Assembly (NCBI RefSeq): GCF_000347775.1
Contig: NZ_APAT01000021.1
Location: forward strand, 62,001-126,000
DNA length: 64,000 bases
Direction of reading: 5' to 3'
Source: Marinobacter santoriniensis NKSG1
GTDB taxonomy: Bacteria; Pseudomonadota; Gammaproteobacteria; Pseudomonadales; Oleiphilaceae
Shown here: piece by piece, positions 25,935-33,892 of the stretch
Layout of the letters: every line of letters begins with the position of its first letter
Numbering within the stretch: the first letter of the stretch is position 1
Notes under the pieces: model-generated
What the model was told of the DNA's origin: nothing
Seen by the model: the letters and a program-made list of their open reading frames with translations, nothing else
Databases searched by the model: none
Position numbers and translations under genes: made by a program

Positions 25935-26006
25935 TCCTAACGCCGGTGGTAATGGGCGGCAACGAAGCGCAGCGTAGTTGGCGTCCCGTTGACCACATTG
26001 TTATGA
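25935..26006 (-). other. Integron attC recombination site
   Basis: A 72-bp imperfect palindrome on the minus strand, bounded by TCATAAC (R-like) and GTTAGGA (core-like, GTTRRRY minus the last base). When folded, GTGGTCAACGGGACGCCAAC pairs with the right half except for two unpaired bases on one side (C and A) and a few mismatches. Extrahelical bases of this kind define attC sites. It lies 26 nt after the stop of the gene at 26032 and 5 nt before the next start, exactly the spacing of cassette arrays. Confidence 0.88.
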
Positions 26007-26031
26007 GCTGTTGAGTTCTGGCTACCCATGC

Positions 26032-26310
26032 TTAGTCCCCTTCTTTGTCCTCGATCTTGTACTTTTTCTGGAAGTCTCGGTAATCCCGATTGCCAAGATA
26101 ATCGAGAACGAACAGGACAATGACGAATAATGGAATCACGCAAAACAGAGCCAACGCTCCGATATAACTAACTTTGATGCCTGCCATCGATAGATATTGC
26201 TGGGTTCCATCCCCAGAGGAAACTTTGCTGGTCAGAACTACGATGAAAGCAATGACTCCCAGGAGGGTGAGCGAGTGAGCAACCCAGAATATGGCACGGC
26301 TTTTTGCCAT
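26032..26310 (-). CDS. Integron cassette protein, two-helix membrane protein of unknown function
   Basis: A 92-residue protein (97 if GTG 26325 is used) with two hydrophobic segments, around WVAHSLTLLGVIAFIVVLT and around IGALALFCVIPLFVIVLFVL, and a charged C-terminal tail ending KKYKIEDKEGD. I recognise no family. ATG 26310 is preferred because AAGGTGA lies upstream of it. Base composition is AT-rich relative to the flanking genes. The attC that follows marks it as a cassette gene. No integrase and no second clear attC are visible. Confidence 0.6.
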   Translation of the reverse strand: MAKSRAIFWVAHSLTLLGVIAFIVVLTSKVSSGDGTQQYLSMAGIKVSYIGALALFCVIPLFVIVLFVLDYLGNRDYRDFQKKYKIEDKEGD

Positions 26311-26539
26311 TTTTGATAGTTTCACCTTGGTATCATCGACTCATAACAGCAATTAGACAGAGCGCTTCAGGATTGCAGAACTTTGGCCGCTTCGTTATTA
26401 CGGCTCCTGAATCAATTTCCACACCGCCCATAAATATATAAAACAATAGGTTAGACCACTACTCACAGCCTTTCCATGTAATCATTTGAAATCTGTACAG
26501 AGCGCCCGCCCGGGCAACCGGCGAGCGCCCCTGCCCACT

Positions 26540-26944
26540 TCAGCGATGTGACCCCTCGATCAATGCCCGACTGTCGAGAATGATCCGCGCGACCCGATAC
26601 TCCGGGGGTATGTGGTTATCGTACCGGAAGGTCACCCGGTAACTGGTCCGGTGTCGGTCGTGATGATGACGCCGATGATGATGGCGATCCTTGTAGTGGT
26701 GCTTGTGGTGATGTCGGTCATGCGCATACCCACGGTGATGCCTGTCCTCCCGATAGCGATCACGATCATGGTCACGGTGACGTTCGTGGCGCTCCTTTCG
26801 ATAATGGGCCTGCATGCCATGCTTTTCATGGCCGTGGTCGGCCTGACGGTCAAGCCCCGGTGGACGAACGAAACCGCCCGCCTGGGCGCCCGTCGACAAG
26901 CCGATGGCCAGTACCGCAATACCGCTCAGAATGAATCGTTTCAT
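26540..26944 (-). CDS. Histidine-rich exported protein
   Basis: A 134-residue protein with a signal peptide (hydrophobic 5-20, cleavage near AQA-G). Residues 36-100 are dominated by His, Arg, Asp, Lys and Tyr, with many HHH, HRH and HDR clusters. The last 35 residues (SYRVTFRYDNHIPPEYRVARIILDSR) look folded and resemble RcnB/YXWGXW-type small periplasmic proteins. Metal binding (Ni, Zn or Cu) in the periplasm is a reasonable inference from composition; no homologous function is recognised. Confidence 0.7.
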   Translation of the reverse strand: MKRFILSGIAVLAIGLSTGAQAGGFVRPPGLDRQADHGHEKHGMQAHYRKERHERHRDHDRDRYREDRHHRGYAHDRHHHKHHYKDRHHHRRHHHDRHRTSYRVTFRYDNHIPPEYRVARIILDSRALIEGSHR

Positions 26945-27095
26945 GGCTGTTCTCCCGTCTGTCTCAGAGACTGGATGGATCCGCCGGACAGGTTTTCCGA
27001 CGGCACTGAGTTCAGGGTATCGAACGGCGGGGAAATGTCAGCGGGCCCGGGCGGGCTTTGCAAAAGCTTTACGGAAACCCGGGCTCGCTTGACGT

Positions 27096-27671
27096 TTAAG
27101 CGTCTTCAGTAACGACGGATCGAAGGTGAGACTCGATGGCGAAGGTGTGTGGGCACTCATCCCCGAGCGCCCTGAGCGAGTCGGCGAGGCGCAGCAGGTA
27201 GTCGGCATTGGGGCCGCTGGGCCCGTGCGCTGAGGCAATCTGGCGGGCAATGTCCGCCTCCGGTGCGTCTCCGAGAAACGCCTCGTTGTCCTCGGTGGCG
27301 ATGTAGACCAGTCCTTCGGCTTCACTGCCATCGTCGAAGGTCATGGGCGTGGAGAATCTCAGGTATCCGTTCTTCTCACGGACATCCAGATGTTCGAACA
27401 CGCTGGGGGATACGCGATAGGCCATGCCTCGGCAGACGGCCCCCGGTTGTTGCACCAGGGTCACCACCCGGCCGGGCGCCTCGGGCGTCCCGCGGTGGTC
27501 ATGGGAGGCCTGCCAGAAACGGCGGACCCAGCCCCGGATCGACGCCGGACGCTGCTCCAGAAAGGGAAAATCCACCTTGTAGATCAACGAGCCATAACCG
27601 AACAGCCAGATGGCGTCGACGCCCTCGAAATCGAAACGGGCCCGGTTATGCTCAACGGTATTGACGGACAT
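27096..27671 (-). CDS. Gamma-glutamylcyclotransferase, ChaC-like
   Basis: A 191-residue protein of the ChaC group. The glycine-rich substrate loop FGYGSLIYK is near residue 24, and the catalytic Glu is probably in the segment AEGLVYIATEDNEAFLG. ChaC enzymes cleave glutathione to 5-oxoproline and Cys-Gly in the cytoplasm. It is followed on the same strand by the His-rich protein gene and preceded, 33 bp upstream, by the MarC gene. The family is clear; glutathione as substrate is inferred. Confidence 0.85.
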   Translation of the reverse strand: MSVNTVEHNRARFDFEGVDAIWLFGYGSLIYKVDFPFLEQRPASIRGWVRRFWQASHDHRGTPEAPGRVVTLVQQPGAVCRGMAYRVSPSVFEHLDVREKNGYLRFSTPMTFDDGSEAEGLVYIATEDNEAFLGDAPEADIARQIASAHGPSGPNADYLLRLADSLRALGDECPHTFAIESHLRSVVTEDA

Positions 27672-27704
27672 AACGAATCACCGGAATACAAATGCAGTGA
27701 GACA

Positions 27705-28343
27705 CTATAACGAGGCAGCCTCGGTGGCGGCAACGAAGCCGGCGATGCCGGTCAGCACAATTTCCGCCGCCATTGCCGACAGGATCAGGCCACTGATCTT
27801 GGACATGATGTTCAGCCCGGTCTTGCCAAGCACCTTCTCCAGGTACCCGGACAGGTGCAGGAGCACCGCCAGGATCAGCAACCCGGACACCAGCCCCAAC
27901 AGGCCACCGGTCACATCGGGCACGGTTTTCAACTCCGCGCCGTAGACCATAATGGCACCAATGGTGGCAGGGCCGATCATCACCGGAATGGCCAGGGGCA
28001 CCACCGCGATGTCATCGCGATCTTCCTCGGGAAGACCCGTTGCATGGCTCCGGGTGCCGCTGTTCACCAGACTGATGGCCGTCAGGAACAGCAGGGATCC
28101 GGCGCCAATGCGGAAGGAATTTAGGGTAATGCCGATGGCGTCGAACAGGAGCGGCCCGGCAAAGAAGAGGATCAGGCCCAGGACAAACGCGGACACGATG
28201 GCGCGACGAATTATCGAGGACTTTTCCGCAGCCGGCAGCCCCCGGGTCAGCGCCAGGAACATGGTGACTACGAAGAACGGCGCCAGCAGAAACAGGAAAC
28301 GGATGGTGCTGCTCAGGTAGGTGCTGAAGAAGGTCTCAAACAT
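27705..28343 (-). CDS. MarC-family integral membrane protein
   Basis: A 212-residue, six-helix inner-membrane protein of the MarC/NAAT family. Typical segments are FSTYLSSTIRFLFLLAPFFVVTMFLALT and VVPLAIPVMIGPATIGAIMVYG. MarC proteins were once linked to multiple antibiotic resistance, but their function is unsettled. It may be co-transcribed with the ChaC-like gene. The divergent region to the CoA-transferase gene spans 28344-28518. Confidence 0.85.
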   Translation of the reverse strand: MFETFFSTYLSSTIRFLFLLAPFFVVTMFLALTRGLPAAEKSSIIRRAIVSAFVLGLILFFAGPLLFDAIGITLNSFRIGAGSLLFLTAISLVNSGTRSHATGLPEEDRDDIAVVPLAIPVMIGPATIGAIMVYGAELKTVPDVTGGLLGLVSGLLILAVLLHLSGYLEKVLGKTGLNIMSKISGLILSAMAAEIVLTGIAGFVAATEAASL

Positions 28344-28518
28344 CGAGGAAATCCGGGCCAGAAAAAACCGTAAGCATAGCCGTTGGCGCGGCCAACGTCC
28401 GTACGCAACAGAACCTATAACCTGCCACTTCGCCTTAAGTATTAGGGAACACTACCTATTCATATCGTAGTATTACCATCCCAAATTTTTGTCCCACTGT
28501 TTCTCTGCTGGAGCCGTT

Positions 28519-30030
28519 ATGACCGAAGCCTCCCGAATCCACTGTTCCCGACTGCGAGAGCGCCTGATGCCTGCCGAGGAAGCCGCCGCGCTGATCCCCT
28601 CCGGGGCCAATGTGGGCATGAGCGGGTTTACCGGGGCCGGTTATCCCAAGGCCGTTCCGCAGGCGCTGGCGGCGCATATCCGGGAACGCCGGGAGCGCGG
28701 CGAGAACTATCGCATCAGCGTGTGGACCGGTGCCTCAACGGCACCGGAACTGGACGGCGCCCTGGCGGAGGTGGACGGCATCGAAATGCGACTGCCCTAC
28801 CAGAGCGATCCGGTGTGCCGCCAGAAGATCAACGAGGGCCGGATGTCGTACATCGACATTCACCTGTCCCACGTCGCCCAGCATGCCTGGTCGGGCTTTT
28901 TTGGTGAACTGGACATTGCCGTGATCGAGGTAGCCGGCATCACCGAGGACGGCAAGCTGATCCCCTCGTCTTCCATCGGCAACAACAAGACCTGGATCGA
29001 CCAGGCCGACAAGGTGATCCTGGAGGTCAACCACGGCCAGAGTGCCGGACTGGAAGGCATGCACGATGTCTATTACGGAACGGCCCTGCCACCGCGACGG
29101 AAGCCCATCGAGATGACCCAACCGGACGACCGGATCGGGGAGAAATACCTGTTGTGCCCGCCGGAAAAGATCATCGCCGTGGTCGAGACCAACGCACCGG
29201 ACCGGTGTTCACGATTCAGCGAGCCGGACGAGACGTCGAACGCCATCGCCCGCCACCTGCTGGCCTTCTTCGAGATGGAAGTGGAGAAGAAGCGGTTACC
29301 AGAAAACCTGCTGCCGCTGCAATCCGGCGTCGGTAACATCGCCAACGCGGTCCTCGCCGGCCTGAACGAAGGCCCGTTCAGCAACCTGACCGCCTACACC
29401 GAAGTGCTTCAGGACGGCATGATGGCCATGCTGCGGTCGGGCAAACTGCGCATGGCCTCGGCCACGGCACTCTCCCTGAGTCCCGAAGCCAACCGTGAGC
29501 TGACAGACAACATCGATTTCTACCGGGAACGCATCCTCCTGCGCACCCAGGAAATCAGCAATCATCCGGAAGTGATCCGGCGCCTGGGCATCATTGCCAT
29601 GAACGGGATGATCGAGGCGGACATCTACGGCAACGTGAACTCTACCCACCTGATGGGCAGCCGCATCATGAACGGGATTGGTGGATCGGGGGATTTCGCA
29701 CGCAACGGCTATCTGTCGGTATTCATGACGCCATCAACGGCGAAAGGCGGTGCCATCTCCACCATCGTCCCGATGGTATCCCACGTGGATCACACCGAAC
29801 ACGACGTGCAAATTGTGGTGACCGAACAGGGGCTGGCGGATCTTCGGGGACTGGCACCGAGGCAGCGGGCCCTGAGCATTATCGAGAACTGCGCCCATCC
29901 GGATTTCCGGCCAAGGCTGCGGGATTATTTCGACCGTGCCTGTGCCAGCGGTCGCGGCATGCACACCCCGCACCTGCTCTGCGAGGCCCTGAGCTGGCAT
30001 CAGCGTTTCGAGGAAACCGGGCAGATGTGA
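28519..30030 (+). CDS. Acetyl-CoA hydrolase/transferase family protein (succinate:acetate CoA-transferase type)
   Basis: A 503-residue class I CoA-transferase. Visible blocks are GANVGMSGFTGAGYPKAVPQALA near the N-terminus, the catalytic Glu region VVTEQGLADLRGL, and the conserved NGIGGSGDFARNGYLS. It would exchange CoA between succinate and acetate, or hydrolyse acetyl-CoA. ATG 28519 is preferred over an upstream TTG (28489) because GGAG-like bases precede it and the family N-terminus then fits. It stands alone and is convergent with eptA. Confidence 0.9.
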   Translation: MTEASRIHCSRLRERLMPAEEAAALIPSGANVGMSGFTGAGYPKAVPQALAAHIRERRERGENYRISVWTGASTAPELDGALAEVDGIEMRLPYQSDPVCRQKINEGRMSYIDIHLSHVAQHAWSGFFGELDIAVIEVAGITEDGKLIPSSSIGNNKTWIDQADKVILEVNHGQSAGLEGMHDVYYGTALPPRRKPIEMTQPDDRIGEKYLLCPPEKIIAVVETNAPDRCSRFSEPDETSNAIARHLLAFFEMEVEKKRLPENLLPLQSGVGNIANAVLAGLNEGPFSNLTAYTEVLQDGMMAMLRSGKLRMASATALSLSPEANRELTDNIDFYRERILLRTQEISNHPEVIRRLGIIAMNGMIEADIYGNVNSTHLMGSRIMNGIGGSGDFARNGYLSVFMTPSTAKGGAISTIVPMVSHVDHTEHDVQIVVTEQGLADLRGLAPRQRALSIIENCAHPDFRPRLRDYFDRACASGRGMHTPHLLCEALSWHQRFEETGQM

Positions 30031-30039
30031 TCTGCCCGG
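30017..30039. terminator. Hairpin terminator overlapping the CoA-transferase stop codon
   Basis: Perfect 10-bp arms CCGGGCAGAT / ATCTGCCCGG with a 3-nt loop straddle the TGA at 30028-30030 and are followed by TTT. It probably serves both convergent genes. Confidence 0.65.
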
Positions 30040-30058
30040 TTTGGAACCAAAGGCAGGA

Positions 30059-31735
30059 TCAGCCCGACCGGCAATCCGAGAACAGATTGAGGTCCGGCTG
30101 AATCATCTTGGTCTGAACGTTCATCATCGCCAGCAGTGACGAGAACAGATTGTCGTGGCTGGCGGGCTGCTGAGCCTCTTTGGCCAGGCAGGCCATATCG
30201 ATATGGTTGGCCTTCTGGAAACCGTCGGACAGCCACATCACCATGGGCACGTGGATCTGTTCTTCCGGCGCCACGATGTAGGGAATGCCGTGGAGGTAAA
30301 TGCCGTTATCCCCGAGGGATTCCCCATGATCCGACACGTAGACCAGGGCCGTGTTGTACTGCGATGACAGGGATTTCAACATGTCCACCGTCTGGCCCAG
30401 CATGTCGTCGGTCACCCGGATGCTGTTGTCGTAGGCATTGATGATCGCCTGCTGGTCGCAACTCTGCAGTTCGTTGCTTTCACATTCGGGCAGAAACGCT
30501 TTCTGATCCGGCTTGCTGCGCTTGTAGTACTCCGGGCCGTGGCTGCCCAGCTGGTGCAGCACCAGGAACTGGTCGTTTTTCCCGTTCTTGTCGATCACCT
30601 TCCGGGCGCCCTTGATGAGCACCAGGTCCTCACAATACTCGCCCTTGCACAGGGCAGGATCCTCGGGCTTGCTGGTCGGAATGCGCTTGCACATGTCCTT
30701 GCAGCCGGACTGGTTGTCCAGCCAGTCGGCGTCGATGCCCGCCCGGACCATGATATCCAGCAGGTTGTCGCTGTTCTTGGCCACCGATTCATCGTAGTTG
30801 GACCGGGTGACCCAGGAGAACATACAGGGCACCGAGAAAGCCGTGGCAGTACCGCACGAAGAGACCTTCGGGAAGTTGACCAGATTGGAGTCCGGTTCGG
30901 CCGCCAGCGCATTCAGACGCGGCGTGGTATCCCGCTCATACCCGTTCAGAGTGAAGTGATCGGCCCGGGCGGTCTCTCCCAACACAAAGACCACCAGGTT
31001 CGGCTTGTCGCGCTCTGAAGGCGCCGGGCTCATCTGCGCATCCATTCCCTTGTGCTGATATTCCACCGGGAACTGGGCGGCAACGGCCTTGTTGCCCACC
31101 GAGACCAGGGCCGACACACTGCTGACCGGTACCACCATGTCCTTGATGTCCCGGTGATTCCGGAAGGTGGAGGCCATTTCATCGTAACTGGTCAGGGCAA
31201 GCAGCAGAACGAGCGCAATGTCCGCCACGATGGGCAGCAGCCAGTGGGTGATTTTCCGGAACCCGGGGGGCCACTGGATCCGCACGAAATACAGGATCGC
31301 CACCGGCACCACAAAGAAAATCAGGGTGTGAATCAACAGGCTGACGCTCAGGAGCCCCCGGACCTCGTTGACGTCCGTCTCCATGGCATTCTGCAACATG
31401 TGCTTGTCGATCAGCGTGCCGTAGGCATTCATGAAGTAACTGCTGAATGCCGCTGCAAAGAACAGAAACACCAGCATGGGTTTGAGGGCAAACCGGAAGG
31501 AAAACAGACTGATCAGAAGGTGGTTAACCAGCAGCAGAAGGAACGCCAGCTTGACCATGAGCAACGGCTGGCCAAAGCCCACATACTCTTCGATCGCTTT
31601 GTAGAACGGCGCATTGTAAAAAGCCGTGAACACCACTGCGCAAATCAGGACCAGCCAGTGGGGTTTGAACTGCAACCATGAAAAGGTCCCGCCTCCTTTG
31701 GGAGACGGGAAAGAACCTGAGGAGTTTAACGCCAT
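30059..31735 (-). CDS. eptA: Lipid A phosphoethanolamine transferase EptA
   Basis: A 558-residue inner-membrane enzyme with five N-terminal helices (to about residue 185) and a periplasmic alkaline-phosphatase-fold domain. Glu254 in GETARADH and Thr298 in CGTATAFSVPCMFS correspond to the metal ligand and phosphoryl-accepting threonine of EptA/MCR proteins; VYVSDHGESLG supplies further metal ligands. Six or more Cys residues in the catalytic domain suit the known disulfides. It adds phosphoethanolamine to lipid A and so lowers polymyxin binding. No PmrAB genes are adjacent. Confidence 0.93.
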   Translation of the reverse strand: MALNSSGSFPSPKGGGTFSWLQFKPHWLVLICAVVFTAFYNAPFYKAIEEYVGFGQPLLMVKLAFLLLLVNHLLISLFSFRFALKPMLVFLFFAAAFSSYFMNAYGTLIDKHMLQNAMETDVNEVRGLLSVSLLIHTLIFFVVPVAILYFVRIQWPPGFRKITHWLLPIVADIALVLLLALTSYDEMASTFRNHRDIKDMVVPVSSVSALVSVGNKAVAAQFPVEYQHKGMDAQMSPAPSERDKPNLVVFVLGETARADHFTLNGYERDTTPRLNALAAEPDSNLVNFPKVSSCGTATAFSVPCMFSWVTRSNYDESVAKNSDNLLDIMVRAGIDADWLDNQSGCKDMCKRIPTSKPEDPALCKGEYCEDLVLIKGARKVIDKNGKNDQFLVLHQLGSHGPEYYKRSKPDQKAFLPECESNELQSCDQQAIINAYDNSIRVTDDMLGQTVDMLKSLSSQYNTALVYVSDHGESLGDNGIYLHGIPYIVAPEEQIHVPMVMWLSDGFQKANHIDMACLAKEAQQPASHDNLFSSLLAMMNVQTKMIQPDLNLFSDCRSG

Positions 31736-31851
31736 ACTATTACCAAGACACTACAGAAAGATTGCGGTGAGAATATTGCCTGCACAACCTTAAAGCAAAC
31801 TTAACGCCCGCTTCTGCGCCTTTTACGTACCCGCGTTCTACCCCTCTTCGG

Positions 31852-33429
31852 TTACGCCACTGCCGGTTCCGATGCCGATGGCACGGCCTGCTGCTCGCAG
31901 TGATAGCTGGCTGCGTCAAATCGACGCGTCTGCTGGCGGAACTGCCAGGTGAAGCCCGGCCACAGGGTGGTGTTCTTGCCGTTCTCGTTCACATACCAGC
32001 TCTTGCAACCCGTCTGCCAGACCGAGTCTCCCAGCTTGGCGTGAATGGAGGCGTTATAACGGCTGAAGGCGTCCTGTTTCACTTCCACGCTGTTCCAGCC
32101 CCGGTGCTGCATTTTCCGGAGTGCATCCAGGACGTACTGCACCTGGGATTCGATCATGTACACCATCGAGCTATGCCCCAGACCGGTGTTCGGCCCCATC
32201 AACATGAAGAAATTGGGGAACCCGGCGACGGTGGTGCCCTTGTAGGCTTCGGCACCCTCTCGCCAGGCGTCCAGCAGATCCTGCCCGCCGCGACCGAAAA
32301 TCATGCCCCGCGGAATCGGCTCCTGGGCCTTGAAGCCGGTGCCGTAGATGATGCAATCCACGGTCCGCTCCACGCCGTTGTTATCAACAATGACATTGCC
32401 TTTCACTTCCCGGATGCCGTCGGTCAGGACGTCGACGTGATCCTGATCCAGCGCCGGGTAGTAGTTATTGGAGATCAGGACCCGCTTGCAGCCAAAATGG
32501 AAATCCGGCGTCACCTTCTTCCGCAGGGCCTTATCGCGGATCTGGCTGCGGATGTGGCGCCTCGCCTGCAACTCACCCAGCTTGAGAATACGCGGGTTGC
32601 CGACAAAACCGAGTACGCGGCCTTCAAGCATCCAGTAGATGCTCTGGCGGAAGGCGTTGAGGGTCTGGGGGACTTTCCGGAACATCAGTTTCTCGACCGG
32701 CCGGATTTCCCGGTCCGGCTTGGGCATGATCCAGGGCGGTGTGCGCTGGTACAGGTCCAGGTGGGCCGCCTCTTTCGCCACTTCGGGCACAAACTGGATG
32801 GCAGAAGCCCCGGTTCCGATCACGGCAACGCGCTTTCCCCGGAAATCGTACTCGTGGTCCCAGTCCTGGGAATGGAAACTGGTGCCGGCAAAGCTCTCAA
32901 CACCCTTGATGTCGGGATAGGCCGGAGTGCTGAGCCCGCCCATGCCGGATACCAGCACGTTGGCCCGGAGTTTGTTCAGGGGCGGCAACGCCGGATCCGT
33001 GTGGTCCAGCTCATCACCCGGTTTCAGCCCTTTTTTCTTCATGTAGTCCCAGAGCGCCGGACTGTCGGAGGTTTCGAGGGTCCAGATACCGGCTTTTTCG
33101 TCCCAGCGGGCTCCGGTGAGATGGGTGTTGAGTCCGATGTGCTTCATCAGGCCATACTTTTCGGCGCAGCCTTTGAGGTAGGCCTTGATTTCGGGCTGGG
33201 TGGCAAACATCCGGCTCCAGTTCGGGTTCTGTTCGAAGGAGAAGGAGTAGAGGGCAGACTGGACGTCACAGGCACAGCCGGGGTAATGATTTTCGTGCCA
33301 GGTACCGCCGATGTCGTCACTCTGCTCGAGAATGACGAAATCATGGAAGCCGGCTTCCTTGAGTTTGATGCCCATGCCGAGACCGGAGAATCCGGTGCCG
33401 ATGATGGCGATCTGTGCGTTCTGTGTCAT
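31852..33429 (-). CDS. Flavin-containing Baeyer-Villiger-type monooxygenase
   Basis: A 525-residue FAD/NADPH monooxygenase. The first Rossmann motif is IIGTGFSGLGMG near the N-terminus, the Baeyer-Villiger fingerprint F-x-G-x-x-x-H-x-x-x-W is present as FAGTSFHSQDW, and the second Rossmann motif AVIGTGASA follows. These enzymes insert oxygen next to a ketone or oxidise soft heteroatoms. ATG 33429 is chosen because GGAGAG lies just upstream; a longer frame to 33501 lacks similarity. Four GTAKACA boxes at 33494-33534 lie 65-105 bp upstream, and a TetR gene is divergent. Confidence 0.9.
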   Translation of the reverse strand: MTQNAQIAIIGTGFSGLGMGIKLKEAGFHDFVILEQSDDIGGTWHENHYPGCACDVQSALYSFSFEQNPNWSRMFATQPEIKAYLKGCAEKYGLMKHIGLNTHLTGARWDEKAGIWTLETSDSPALWDYMKKKGLKPGDELDHTDPALPPLNKLRANVLVSGMGGLSTPAYPDIKGVESFAGTSFHSQDWDHEYDFRGKRVAVIGTGASAIQFVPEVAKEAAHLDLYQRTPPWIMPKPDREIRPVEKLMFRKVPQTLNAFRQSIYWMLEGRVLGFVGNPRILKLGELQARRHIRSQIRDKALRKKVTPDFHFGCKRVLISNNYYPALDQDHVDVLTDGIREVKGNVIVDNNGVERTVDCIIYGTGFKAQEPIPRGMIFGRGGQDLLDAWREGAEAYKGTTVAGFPNFFMLMGPNTGLGHSSMVYMIESQVQYVLDALRKMQHRGWNSVEVKQDAFSRYNASIHAKLGDSVWQTGCKSWYVNENGKNTTLWPGFTWQFRQQTRRFDAASYHCEQQAVPSASEPAVA

Positions 33430-33492
33430 TGCTGCTCTCCTGCGCTGGCCTGCATGGCCTTGCCTGTTATTGTCCGGGCGGTCATCATGACC

Positions 33493-33534
33493 GGTAGACA
33501 CATGTATACAACAGCAGGTAGACAGCCGTATACA
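33493..33534. promoter_or_regulatory. Probable TetR operator: two tandem GGTAGACA-n3-GTATACA repeats
   Basis: The 18-bp unit GGTAGACA-CAT-GTATACA (33493-33510) is repeated with a 24-bp period as GGTAGACA-GCC-GTATACA (33517-33534). This gives four GTAKACA boxes at 33494, 33504, 33518 and 33528. It lies upstream of the monooxygenase start in the intergenic region shared with the divergent TetR gene. Binding by that TetR protein is inferred. Confidence 0.7.
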
Positions 33535-33614
33535 TTACGCCCACAAACAATGCCCTTATGGCCTTAGCTGACAGATGGTTGTCCCCATTGCGCCTCAATT
33601 TCGGGGGGTCGGCA

Positions 33615-33720
33615 GGTTGGAGGGAGGCTTTCCGAAACACGCTCCTTGCGGCACATCCCTGTGGCGCTTGGGCTCCGCCATCCATGGCTCCGCACAGTTT
33701 CGGAAAGCCTCCCTCCAACC
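33615..33720 (-). repeat. GGA-loop hairpin repeat, copy R5 (reverse orientation)
   Basis: Perfect 24-bp arms at 33615-33638 and 33697-33720 enclose a 58-nt core of the CCGCAAGG variant shared with R2. On the minus strand the two loops are ATGGAT and AGGGAT. It points toward the monooxygenase but lies upstream of the GTAKACA operator, so it may be outside that transcript. Only 39 bp separate it from copy R6. Confidence 0.9.
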
Positions 33721-33759
33721 AGCCACAAGCATGGTCAGCGCACGAAGAACAATGCCCGG

Positions 33760-33869
33760 GGCCGGATGGTGCAGCCACTTCACAGACTGTTGAAGGCCAT
33801 GGACGGCCTGAAACAAGCGTACATGGATGTACTCGCAGCGTGTCTGTGAAGTGGCTGCACCATCCGGCC
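33760..33869 (+). repeat. GGA-loop hairpin repeat, copy R6 (type B core)
   Basis: Perfect 28-bp arms at 33760-33787 and 33842-33869 enclose a 54-nt core with loops ATGGAC and ATGGAT. Stems differ from the type A copies but pair (AGGCC with GGCCT; GTAC with GTAC), so base changes are compensated. It ends 23 nt before the TetR start codon and 9 nt before its Shine-Dalgarno sequence. Together R5, R6 and the GTAKACA boxes account for most of the 463-bp gap 33430-33892. Confidence 0.9.
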
Positions 33870-33892
33870 TTTCTCCAAACTGAGAGGACACA

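Noticed and set aside
26341..26405. TCATAAC upstream of the cassette membrane-protein gene as a second attC.
   Set aside because: The orientation is wrong for the cassette order and the two halves do not fold with the required pairing.
33615..33869. Possible CRISPR-like array at the paired repeats.
   Set aside because: Only two units, in opposite orientation, with palindromic arms and no equal-length spacers or cas genes.
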